Source of the DNA: Lactobacillus sp.
GTDB lineage: Bacteria; Bacillota; Bacilli; Lactobacillales; Lactobacillaceae
Direction: 5' to 3'
DNA: 6,248 bases
Assembly (NCBI GenBank): GCA_003482405.1
Contig: DMZB01000283.1
Location: 1-6,248, forward strand
Positions 1 to 5,652 of the stretch are shown here, piece after piece. Both the position numbers and the translations under genes were made by a program. The notes beneath the pieces are model-generated. The model ran no database searches. It saw only the letters and a list, made by a program, of their open reading frames with translations, and was not told the DNA's origin. The first letter of the stretch is position 1. Each line of letters starts with the position of its first letter.

Positions 1-462
1 CTCAATGGTTGCCCAAAAGTTCATAGCCAGTGTGCGAACCTGAATCTCGGCTAAAATCCGCTTTTCACCGGTCATCATTTGCACTGGATAGGACACGACG
101 ATGTGATACGAACGGTAACCACTTGGCTTAACGTTAGAAATATAATCGCGTTCTTCTAAAATTGTCAGATCAGTCCGTTTGCGCAGTAAGTCGACGACTT
201 GATAAATATCGCCCACAAATTGACACATGATTCGCAGGCCAGCGATATCCTGCATGTCTTCTTCCAGACGATCTTCGGCCACGTGACGGCGCACCATTTT
301 TTCTTTAATGCTGTCCACGGGTTTGACCCGCCCCGTCACAAATTCAACTGGCGATTGTAATCCAGCATCCTTATACTGTTTTCGAATGCCTCTTAACTTT
401 ATTTTCAATTCTTCAACTGCTTGCTCATAAGGAAGCAAAAAGTGTGACCAATCTTCAATCAT
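1..462 (-). CDS. relQ: Small alarmone synthetase RelQ/YjbM (GTP pyrophosphokinase), 3' end outside the window
   Basis: This is the N-terminal 154 codons of a RelQ-type small alarmone synthetase, which transfers pyrophosphate from ATP to GTP or GDP to make (p)ppGpp in the cytoplasm. The frame is open from the ATG at 462 to the window's left edge. I translated it by hand: it begins MIEDWSHFLLPYEQAVEELK and carries the synthetase motifs FVTGRVKP (41-48), DIAGLRIMCQF (72-82), SGYRSYH (114-120) and EIQVRTLAMNFWATIE (139-154). D72 and E139 fall at the positions I recall for the Mg-binding Asp and catalytic Glu of B. subtilis RelQ. There is no HD hydrolase domain before the synthetase domain, so it is a synthetase-only protein rather than a long Rel enzyme. 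B. subtilis RelQ is about 211 residues, so roughly a quarter is missing here. An AAGGAGG site (476..470) lies 7 bases before the ATG. In relatives nadK and an rluD-type gene follow; that part is not visible. Confidence 0.95.
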   Translation of the reverse strand, partial: MIEDWSHFLLPYEQAVEELKIKLRGIRKQYKDAGLQSPVEFVTGRVKPVDSIKEKMVRRHVAEDRLEEDMQDIAGLRIMCQFVGDIYQVVDLLRKRTDLTILEERDYISNVKPSGYRSYHIVVSYPVQMMTGEKRILAEIQVRTLAMNFWATIE

Positions 463-601
463 CGTATGCCCTCCTTGATGATTCTTCGTTGACTGTCGCC
501 CTTAAAACGGTCTCAACCAACTGTCAACAGTTTACCATACTTTCCCCGCTGCAAGACGGTCCCTCGCGAACCCCAATAAGACGCCAACCAAAACGTTTGA
601 C

Positions 602-630
602 TTTACATTTTTAGAAAAATCGGGCATGAT
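602..630 (+). promoter_or_regulatory. Candidate distal spxH promoter
   Basis: TTTACA (602-607, 5 of 6 matches to a SigA -35) is followed after 17 bases by CATGAT (625-630, 4 of 6 matches to a -10). If used, the transcript would start near 637 and carry a leader of about 139 bases containing the hairpins at 655-688. AT-rich intergenic DNA gives matches of this quality by chance, so this is only a candidate. Confidence 0.25.
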
Positions 631-655
631 AGTCCCAGTTAAGAAACGCAACGTG

Positions 656-688
656 GCGCAGTTCGACCTTTGCGCAACCGATTGCGCG
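656..688 (+). promoter_or_regulatory. Two mutually exclusive hairpins upstream of spxH
   Basis: GCGCA (656-660) can pair with TGCGC (671-675), with an added G-U pair. Alternatively TGCGCAA (671-677) can pair with TTGCGCG (682-688) across the 4-base loop CCGA, giving six Watson-Crick pairs and one G-T pair. The two stems share 671-675 and cannot coexist. No T-run follows the second stem, so it is not a terminator. It could be a protein-binding site at the DNA level, a leader structure if the distal promoter is real, or chance. Confidence 0.3.
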
Positions 689-717
689 ACTGAATAAACA
701 TTTTACCTATTAATATA

Positions 718-747
718 TTTATATCTCACGATTTTTTTACTTATAAA
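718..747 (+). promoter_or_regulatory. Candidate proximal spxH promoter
   Basis: TATAAA (742-747, 5 of 6 -10 matches) lies 18 bases after TTTATA (718-723, 4 of 6 -35 matches). Transcription would start near 754 and leave a short leader of about 22 bases before the GTG, just including the SD site. The region is very AT-rich, so alternatives such as TATATT (714-719) as the -10 cannot be excluded. Confidence 0.35.
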
Positions 748-775
748 AGACGTATTACCCTATGGAGGATATCCC

Positions 776-1402
776 GTGCTAGAAGTTTATCTGTTTGTAA
801 ATCCCCTTGGAACAAACTGTTATGCCTGTGAAAAACAAATCAATCAAATTTCTGCACAGACAAAACGAAAGTTACAAATTCAGTTTGTCCCAATGCTGAA
901 CTTGCAGACAATCAGTGACACCTTTCACCGTGTGGCAGCCACGCATCCTGAGTTGGATCGCAACACACTTGCTGAACAGATGTATCAAATTATTTTGGAT
1001 TACAAGGCTGCTTCCTTTCAGGGTAAACGCCTTGGTCGACAATATTTCTTACGGTTACAAGAACATCTTTTAGTCAATCATGAACTGTATACAGAAGAAC
1101 TCGGCATTACGGTCGCTCATGAATTGGCCTTAGATACCGCCATGTTCATTGAAGACCGCCGCAGTAAGTTGGCCGAAGATGCGTTTGGCGCGGATCAGCG
1201 GCTTGTTTCTGAAATGGGCATCGAACATCCGAGTCAAACCGTTATTTTTGACGTCGATGACTTTGATTGTGGCCTCATGATGGAACATTTTGATTATGAA
1301 ACACTGCTTGAAATCAGTGAACATACGGCAAATGACAAATTAGCCACCCTGCCACAAGCTGTAAAACACGATCACGACAAAGTTAATTTACGGATTCTGT
1401 AA
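776..1402 (+). CDS. spxH: ClpXP adaptor protein SpxH (YjbH), DsbA/thioredoxin-fold family
   Basis: The 208-residue product matches the SpxH/YjbH family, cytoplasmic thioredoxin-fold adaptors that bind Spx and speed its degradation by ClpXP. Family marks seen are the first strand and loop LEVYLFVNPLG (2-12), FVPMLNL (37-43), the helical segment DYKAASFQGKRLGRQYF (75-91) with QEHLLV, and HP (151-152), the likely cis-proline turn before TVIF. B. subtilis YjbH has DPLCPEC at the active site. Here the aligned stretch is NPLGTNC followed by YAC, so the first cysteine is Gly12 and the pair becomes C15-x-x-C18, shifted three residues. At 208 residues it is much shorter than B. subtilis YjbH (about 300), with no N-terminal extension and a reduced C-terminus. 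The start is GTG, 7 bases after GGAGG (764-768); no upstream ATG exists before an in-frame stop at 695. It is the only plus-strand gene, converges on pepF, and is followed by a strong terminator. Confidence 0.9.
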   Translation: MLEVYLFVNPLGTNCYACEKQINQISAQTKRKLQIQFVPMLNLQTISDTFHRVAATHPELDRNTLAEQMYQIILDYKAASFQGKRLGRQYFLRLQEHLLVNHELYTEELGITVAHELALDTAMFIEDRRSKLAEDAFGADQRLVSEMGIEHPSQTVIFDVDDFDCGLMMEHFDYETLLEISEHTANDKLATLPQAVKHDHDKVNLRIL

Positions 1403-1426
1403 ATCCATAATATAAATAGCAATTAC

Positions 1427-1478
1427 ACAACAAACTGGTCTCGCGCAGGAATTCTCCTGTACGAGACCAGTTTGTTGT
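1427..1478. terminator. Bidirectional intrinsic terminator between spxH and pepF
   Basis: A 17-base arm ACAACAAACTGGTCTCG (1427-1443) pairs perfectly with 1462-1478. Inside it, after a 2-base irregularity (one mismatch, one G-T pair), CAGGA (1446-1450) pairs with TCCTG (1455-1459) around the 4-base loop ATTC. The outer arm reads TTTGTTGT on leaving the stem on either strand, as expected for a terminator serving both convergent genes. It begins 24 bases after the spxH stop and ends 33 bases beyond the pepF stop. Confidence 0.87.
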
Positions 1479-1511
1479 TAGTCATGAAATGTTGAATATA
1501 TTCGTCCTGTT

Positions 1512-3326
1512 TTAATGTTTAGTATCGTTAACAAGCGTTTCAAATTCATTGAGCCGTTGTTCAAAAACATCAAAGGCGCGGCGCAGATAATCCGGTTTAG
1601 TCATGTCAACACCTGCCATCTTCATGACATCCAACGGGTACTGAGAACTGCCAGCCTTAAGAAAGTCCAGATAGTGATCTAGCGCCCCTGGCTGATGGCT
1701 GGTTATCCCATGAGATAACGTCGACGCTGCTGCAAATCCAGTCGCATACTGGAAGACATAATAATTATAATAAAAATGCGGAATCCGTGACCACTCTAAG
1801 GCAATCTCAGGATCTGGAGTCAAATCTTTGCCATAATAGGTTTGATTCAACTGACCATAGAAATCAGACATTCTGCTAGCGGTCAGCGGATGCCCAGCGG
1901 CGTCTTCTTGATGAATCCAATGTTCAAACTCGGCAAATTGCGTTTGACGGAACACCGTGCCCTTAAAGCCGTCTAAGTAGTGATTTAATACATAAGCGCG
2001 CACTTTAGGATCATCATTGTTGTCCAAAAGGTACTGGGTCAATGTGTTTTCATTTGTGGTTGAAGCAATTTCAGCCACAAAAATTGAATAATCCCCGTAC
2101 TGGTAAGTTTGGTTATGACGCGTGTAATAGCTGTGAATGCTGTGACCCATCTCATGAACCAGCGTGAATAACTCTTCCAAATTATCCTGCCAGTTCAACA
2201 AAATATATGGGTTGGTATCGTAAACACCGGATGAAAATGCACCACTACGTTTGCCCTTAGTCTCAACGACATCGACCCACCGGTTATCAAACGCCTCCTG
2301 GACATGGCTGACATAATCAGGACCCATAACACTCAGCGCACGCAACGCTTCTTGTTGGGCTTCAGGATACGTGTAGCTGAGTGGCGAATCGCCAGTGATG
2401 GGTGTGTATAAATCATAAGAATGAAGATGATCCACGCCTAAAATCTGTTTGCGTAAACTGACGTAGCGGTGAAGCAAGTCTAAATGGTCATTGACCTCAG
2501 CAACCAACGTATCATAAACACTTTCGGGAATGTTGTTTTGCGCTAACGCAGCCGCCCGAGCTGTCGGGTAATGATGCACACGGGCCGTAAAGTTATGCCC
2601 TTTTACATTGCTGGACAAGGTTGAAGCAAACGTATTTTGAAACTGCTTGTACACCTTGTATAACTGTTTAAAGGCAGCCCCGCGCACTGACCGATCGGTG
2701 GATTGCAATAACACGCCATAAACACCCTGCGTCAAACGGACATCATTGCCGGCTTCATCTTTAACGATGGGGAATTCCAAATCTGCGTTATCCAAAACAC
2801 CAAACGTTTTGGCCGAGGCTTGGAAGATATCACCTGCCCCAGCTAACAGTGCTTCCTGTTCGGCTGGCAAAGTGTGCTCACGGGCACGGTCCAAATCCTC
2901 AAAGAAATGCTTATACGGACTGAGCGTCGGTGTGTCCAACCATTCACTTAAAGTCGCTTCAGGAATGGCTAGCACTTCCGGCTGAAACCATGCCAGTGCA
3001 CTGGCAACTTTGGCAACTAAATCGTTAGCTTGTGCAGCCAGACCCTGTGCCTCTTGATTGCTCGTATCTTGTTCCTGTTTCAGTGACGCATAAACATCAA
3101 CGTTTTCTAATGCGTGATAAACCTGCAACAGGTAGTTTACACCGGCTGCTAACTGCTCAGGCGACTCTGCTAAATGGTTCTGATGGGCTGAGGCCTGTTT
3201 CAAATCTGCTTCAATTTGATGATACGCTGCCGTCCATGAAGCATCCGTCGTAAAGATTTGGGTTAAGTCCCACTTTAGATTTTCAGGAACTTCGTCTCGT
3301 GTGGGTAACTGCTTTACATCTGCCAT
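1512..3326 (-). CDS. pepF: Oligoendopeptidase F (M3B zinc metallopeptidase)
   Basis: The 604-residue product is a typical PepF, a cytoplasmic zinc endopeptidase that cuts short peptides of roughly 7 to 17 residues and is thought to recycle peptides, including those from protein turnover. The zinc site is HEMGH at 391-395 (ligands H391 and H395, catalytic E392), with E419 in the following AEIAST segment as third ligand. The C-terminal substrate-site segment IPHFYYNYYVFQYATGFAAA begins near residue 515. The N-terminus (DEVPENLKWDLTQIF) and total length agree with the family (about 600). The frame can be extended to a TTG at 3338, but that codon lies within the SD sequence TGGAGGC (3337..3331), so the ATG at 3326, five bases after GGAGG, is preferred. 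No signal peptide is seen. It lies 83 bases after coiA with no visible terminator between them, so an operon is likely, as also described for coiA-pepF in other Bacillota. Confidence 0.97.
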   Translation of the reverse strand: MADVKQLPTRDEVPENLKWDLTQIFTTDASWTAAYHQIEADLKQASAHQNHLAESPEQLAAGVNYLLQVYHALENVDVYASLKQEQDTSNQEAQGLAAQANDLVAKVASALAWFQPEVLAIPEATLSEWLDTPTLSPYKHFFEDLDRAREHTLPAEQEALLAGAGDIFQASAKTFGVLDNADLEFPIVKDEAGNDVRLTQGVYGVLLQSTDRSVRGAAFKQLYKVYKQFQNTFASTLSSNVKGHNFTARVHHYPTARAAALAQNNIPESVYDTLVAEVNDHLDLLHRYVSLRKQILGVDHLHSYDLYTPITGDSPLSYTYPEAQQEALRALSVMGPDYVSHVQEAFDNRWVDVVETKGKRSGAFSSGVYDTNPYILLNWQDNLEELFTLVHEMGHSIHSYYTRHNQTYQYGDYSIFVAEIASTTNENTLTQYLLDNNDDPKVRAYVLNHYLDGFKGTVFRQTQFAEFEHWIHQEDAAGHPLTASRMSDFYGQLNQTYYGKDLTPDPEIALEWSRIPHFYYNYYVFQYATGFAAASTLSHGITSHQPGALDHYLDFLKAGSSQYPLDVMKMAGVDMTKPDYLRRAFDVFEQRLNEFETLVNDTKH

Positions 3327-3357
3327 GTTTGCCTCCAATGATTCACTTAAAAAGTTC

Positions 3358-3363
3358 AGTATA
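3358..3363 (-). promoter_or_regulatory. Possible -10 element for an internal pepF promoter
   Basis: TATACT (3363..3358, 5 of 6 matches) lies in the AT-rich coiA-pepF gap, 31 bases before the pepF ATG. The sequence 17 bases upstream (GTAATG) is not a credible -35. pepF may therefore depend mainly on readthrough from coiA, with at most a weak promoter of its own. Confidence 0.2.
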
Positions 3364-3409
3364 TTTTAATCACTTTCTAACATTACCACATTTACTTTGT
3401 TTTTGAATA

Positions 3410-4441
3410 CTATAACAACCGATTCAAATGCGTTGCGTTAAAAAAATTCTGAAACAGCCGCGTGGTGATTCTTTTCTGAACGTTCATATCTGACAAGACC
3501 ATGTTTGGCAACCATTTAATTTGTGGAAGGCCAATTCTCGTCCAGGCAAACTGACATTGACGTGCGGTTGCCAACGGATGTTTACGCCACCATAAGTACA
3601 ACGGTACCCGCCAATCTAACGGTGAATTACTCGAAATCGGCGTTTCGAAAACATCACCCAAAACCCACTGCGGCAATTGCATCAGGTTGGTACCTGACAA
3701 ATAACACTGCGCCTGCCACCGCAGAAAATTTGGCTGGCGATGATGCAGCCCAAATGCAATGCTTTGTTGCTGATGTTTGGCCTGCGCTGAAGTAACGCAT
3801 ACCGAGCATCCAGATTCGACACTTTGTCGCCACTGCTGCCAATCTTGCCAGGATGAAAAGGTAATCTGCTCATATCGAATGGGGAGCAAGCCCGCCTGTC
3901 CCAAATGATGCAGTAATAGCAACAACTGTCTTTTCGTGTCCCAAAATAAAAGGCACATTTCACCACGTTTTTGCCAACGTAAAAATTTACCCACCTTCGT
4001 TAGGACTAAGCGTTGTTTGGGCAAATATGGCGCACCAAGTAACCAAAGTTGCTGAAGACCATGCTGACGGTAACCATTAACGCGTTCCGACAACCGTTGT
4101 AAACCAATGGGGCTGCATTGAAATTCCACCGCAACCTTTCCATTAATCAATAAATCTGGTCGTTGATGTAGCGCCGTCAGTTTTTGTTCTAGGACGACCT
4201 GGTTGCCCTGCTGGCTGAGCCACTGAGCGAGTTGTTGTTTTCCCAGCAAATGCTCCCCTGTTTCACCTTCAGAAAACGTCTCACAATGGGCAAACCGTTC
4301 GTGAGCAAAGTAGGGTTGACGAATGGCACCGTGGCGCAATTGAACGAGGTGTTGACACCCGGGGCATCGATAACGAACAGACTTTTGACCCAAGTTGGCC
4401 GAGACTAATTTGCCCGTACTGATATTTTCCGCAATTAACAT
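3410..4441 (-). CDS. coiA: Competence protein CoiA (nuclease-like recombination factor)
   Basis: The 343-residue product matches CoiA, a protein needed after DNA uptake for recombination during natural transformation in streptococci and conserved across Bacillota. The N-terminus has a zinc-ribbon-like segment: RYRCPGCQHLVQLRHG (C26, C29) followed by PYFAHERFAHC (H47, H52, C53). Next comes the PD-(D/E)XK-like core: E64 in the GEHLLGK segment, RPDLLI (D96) and VAVEFQCSPI, giving the D...ExQ pattern with E106 and Q108. The remaining 200 residues are rich in Trp, Gln and Leu and hold the less conserved CoiA C-terminal region. The ATG at 4441 follows GGGAGG (4455..4450) by 8 bases. It is separated from mecA by that gene's terminator and so needs its own promoter; a palindrome at 4508-4521 lies in the right place for control. 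It is probably transcribed with pepF. The frame is intact, but nothing here shows the cell is naturally transformable. Confidence 0.94.
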   Translation of the reverse strand: MLIAENISTGKLVSANLGQKSVRYRCPGCQHLVQLRHGAIRQPYFAHERFAHCETFSEGETGEHLLGKQQLAQWLSQQGNQVVLEQKLTALHQRPDLLINGKVAVEFQCSPIGLQRLSERVNGYRQHGLQQLWLLGAPYLPKQRLVLTKVGKFLRWQKRGEMCLLFWDTKRQLLLLLHHLGQAGLLPIRYEQITFSSWQDWQQWRQSVESGCSVCVTSAQAKHQQQSIAFGLHHRQPNFLRWQAQCYLSGTNLMQLPQWVLGDVFETPISSNSPLDWRVPLYLWWRKHPLATARQCQFAWTRIGLPQIKWLPNMVLSDMNVQKRITTRLFQNFFNATHLNRLL

Positions 4442-4507
4442 TTTTTCTACCTCCCACTTACTACATACGTAAATGGTGGTGGAAAGAATGCGGCGTTGAC
4501 GTTTTAG

Positions 4508-4521
4508 TAGAAAATTTTCTA
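4508..4521. promoter_or_regulatory. Perfect 14-base palindrome upstream of coiA, possible operator
   Basis: TAGAAAATTTTCTA is a perfect palindrome centred between 4514 and 4515, about 73 bases upstream of the coiA ATG. After a 2-base mismatch on each side the symmetry continues with TTTT (4502-4505) against AAAA (4523-4526, offset by one base). On the minus strand it overlaps a candidate -10 (TAGAAA, 4521..4516) that lies 17 bases after TTGGTT (a weak -35, 4544..4539). A dimeric regulator binding here would block that promoter. It is not the B. subtilis ComK pattern AAAA-N5-TTTT. Confidence 0.4.
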
Positions 4522-4596
4522 TAAAAGCGACATGTCTGAACCAATTGAAACATTTGCGACAAACTCACCTTCCACACCCAGAAATCACCGCATAAA

Positions 4597-4639
4597 CAAA
4601 AAATGATCTAGCGCAGGAATGTTTACCTGAACTAGATCA
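4597..4639 (-). terminator. Intrinsic terminator of mecA
   Basis: On the minus strand TGATCTAG (4639..4632) pairs with CTAGATCA (4611..4604), and inside a 2x2 internal loop CAGG (4629..4626) pairs with CCTG (4617..4614) around an 8-base loop. A run of six T (4603..4598) follows directly. It begins about 60 bases after the mecA stop and insulates coiA from mecA. On the plus strand the stem is followed by ATTTTT, so weak activity in the other direction is possible. It shares the 10-mer GCGCAGGAAT with the hairpin at 1427-1478. Confidence 0.87.
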
Positions 4640-4700
4640 ATTTTTATACCTTACTTTCTACCTGGTTTCGTCATATTCGATTTCTAATCAAACACGCAGC

Positions 4701-5447
4701 TTAACCAAAGTAGTGACGGGCCAACTCAAGTGCTGAAGTTTCCATGATCTTTTCGCCATGTTCAGACAAAACATCACTCGTCACCGTCGTTTTATTTGCA
4801 TATTCGAGCGCTACTGCCACGTCATCCTTAATCGTTTCCGGCGTCGTCTGGTCCGTAAAGAACACCAGATCAAGATAGTAATGATCACGATACTTGTACA
4901 AATTCGACACAGCGCCATCAAGATGAAGAACCTTTGCAATTGCAACTAAGTCTTCAAAGTCGTCAAGACGAAGAACAACTTCACGCGTTGGAACATTAGG
5001 ATCAGTCGTGTAATTCTTCAGCGTTTCTGGATTATTGTCATCCGTGGCCTCGTCACTAATATCCGTCTTGCGATCATCATCGTCTTTGCCCTGGAGTTGC
5101 TGCTTCAGAAAATCAGAAATTTGATCTGTTGAAGCATTATCGCTAAAATCAACGGCACCGCTGAAACCAGCTCCAGCGGCATCAAACTCACCATTATCTT
5201 CATCATCACCGACGTTTTTGCTAATAAATAATTCTAAACCATGTCGGTTTGGTAATACTTGAAATGTAACCGCGTCATTATCTTGGAATTGATGATCCAC
5301 ATCAACCTCTTCCAAGATACTATAAAAGAAGCGTTCGATTTGTTGGTGATTACCCAGTAAATCCAGCACTGTTATTCCGCGCGCGGATAAGTCGTCATTA
5401 CCAATGACGACACGAATCGTATTCTCATTTATGCGTTCCATTTCCAT
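4701..5447 (-). CDS. mecA: Adaptor protein MecA (ClpC adaptor)
   Basis: The 248-residue product matches MecA, the adaptor that assembles ClpC hexamers and delivers substrates to ClpCP; in B. subtilis the main target is the competence factor ComK. The N-terminal substrate-binding domain (about 1-80) starts MEMERINENTIRVVIGNDDL, close to the MEIERINEHT start of B. subtilis MecA. A strongly acidic Asp/Glu/Asn-rich linker spans about 80-150. The C-terminal ClpC-binding domain (about 155-246) has FEDLVAIAKVL, LYKYRDHYYLDLVF, LEYA and the ending LSEHGEKIMETSALELARHY. B. subtilis MecA is about 218 residues; the extra length is in the linker. A GTG at 5456 allows three more residues but lies within the SD site, so the ATG at 5447, 8 bases after AGGGG (5460..5456), is chosen; ATG 5441 is also possible. 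It has its own promoter and terminator. This is not the methicillin-resistance gene mecA, which encodes PBP2a. Confidence 0.95.
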   Translation of the reverse strand: MEMERINENTIRVVIGNDDLSARGITVLDLLGNHQQIERFFYSILEEVDVDHQFQDNDAVTFQVLPNRHGLELFISKNVGDDEDNGEFDAAGAGFSGAVDFSDNASTDQISDFLKQQLQGKDDDDRKTDISDEATDDNNPETLKNYTTDPNVPTREVVLRLDDFEDLVAIAKVLHLDGAVSNLYKYRDHYYLDLVFFTDQTTPETIKDDVAVALEYANKTTVTSDVLSEHGEKIMETSALELARHYFG

Positions 5448-5457
5448 ACGAAACACC

Positions 5458-5477
5458 CCTTTCGCGAAAGGAATTCC
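5458..5477. promoter_or_regulatory. Palindromes covering the mecA ribosome binding site
   Basis: CCTTTCGCGAAAGG (5458-5471) is a perfect 14-base palindrome and overlaps GGAATTCC (5470-5477), a perfect 8-base one. On the minus strand the 3' half supplies GAAAGG, the core of the mecA SD site. In RNA the larger element could fold as a 5-bp stem with a CGCG loop, partly hiding the SD; in DNA it could be an operator just downstream of the transcription start. Confidence 0.4.
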
Positions 5478-5496
5478 ATCCTAAATGTTTAATCAT

Positions 5497-5524
5497 ATTC
5501 TAGTCTTATAACTGTCAATGTAAA
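5497..5524 (-). promoter_or_regulatory. Promoter of mecA
   Basis: TTTACA (5524..5519, 5 of 6) is followed after 16 bases by TAGAAT (5502..5497, 5 of 6). An overlapping pair, perfect TTGACA (5518..5513) and TATGAT (5497..5492) with a short 15-base spacer, may contribute. Transcription would begin near 5490, giving a leader of about 43 bases. Because the spx terminator lies upstream, mecA appears to be transcribed by itself. Confidence 0.6.
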
Positions 5525-5583
5525 GTTTAATCGACTATTATTTACCGTTTTCACACATTGGCAAAGACTTGATTGTAAGCAAC

Positions 5584-5624
5584 AAAAAGACCCAATCTAA
5601 GAGATATTATCCCATAGATTCGGT
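5584..5624 (-). terminator. Intrinsic terminator of spx
   Basis: On the minus strand ACCGAATCTA (5624..5615) pairs with TAGATTGGGT (5599..5590) with one G-G mismatch. The stem then continues past a T-T mismatch with GGGAT against ATCTC around the loop AAT. The descending arm is followed by a C and TTTTT (5588..5584). It begins 29 bases after the spx stop and separates spx from mecA. Confidence 0.8.
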
Positions 5625-5652
5625 CACAAGCAAAATAACCATTAAAATCGTT

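Larger units (their letters stand above)
463..775. other. Divergent intergenic region between relQ and spxH
   Basis: These 313 bases separate the divergent starts of relQ and spxH, and I see no open frame with an SD site in them. For relQ there is a perfect TTGACA at 527..522 on the minus strand, but the best -10 after 17 bases is the poor TAAGGG (504..499). For spxH there are two weak plus-strand candidates, listed separately. Other structure includes ATTTTT-AG-AAAAAT (607-620) and a GC-rich segment at 655-688 that can form two competing hairpins. The stretch at 541-600 holds nothing I can name. Confidence 0.6.

Noticed and set aside
1130..1324. 64-codon minus-strand frame inside spxH
   Set aside because: It is antisense to a well-supported gene, with no SD and no recognisable product.
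2746..2985. Open frame of 79 codons on the plus strand opposite pepF
   Set aside because: It lies wholly inside the clear pepF gene on the other strand, has no SD site and shows no recognisable protein features.
3523..3966. Overlapping open frames of 62 to 94 codons on both strands within coiA
   Set aside because: All lie within the intact coiA frame, which has the CPGC and D...ExQ motifs. The alternatives have no family-like sequence and are shadows.
4442..4600. ComK (AAAA-N5-TTTT) or ComX (TACGAATA) box in front of coiA
   Set aside because: The AT-rich palindrome contains AAAATTTT and TTTT-N5-AAAA but not the ComK orientation and spacing, and no TACGAATA was found.
4758..4949. 63-codon plus-strand frame inside mecA
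   Set aside because: It is antisense to mecA, with no SD site; the Arg-rich product is what reversed acidic codons typically give.
4701..5447. Methicillin-resistance mecA
   Set aside because: The shared symbol is a coincidence. The product is a 248-residue ClpC adaptor with no penicillin-binding domain or membrane anchor.
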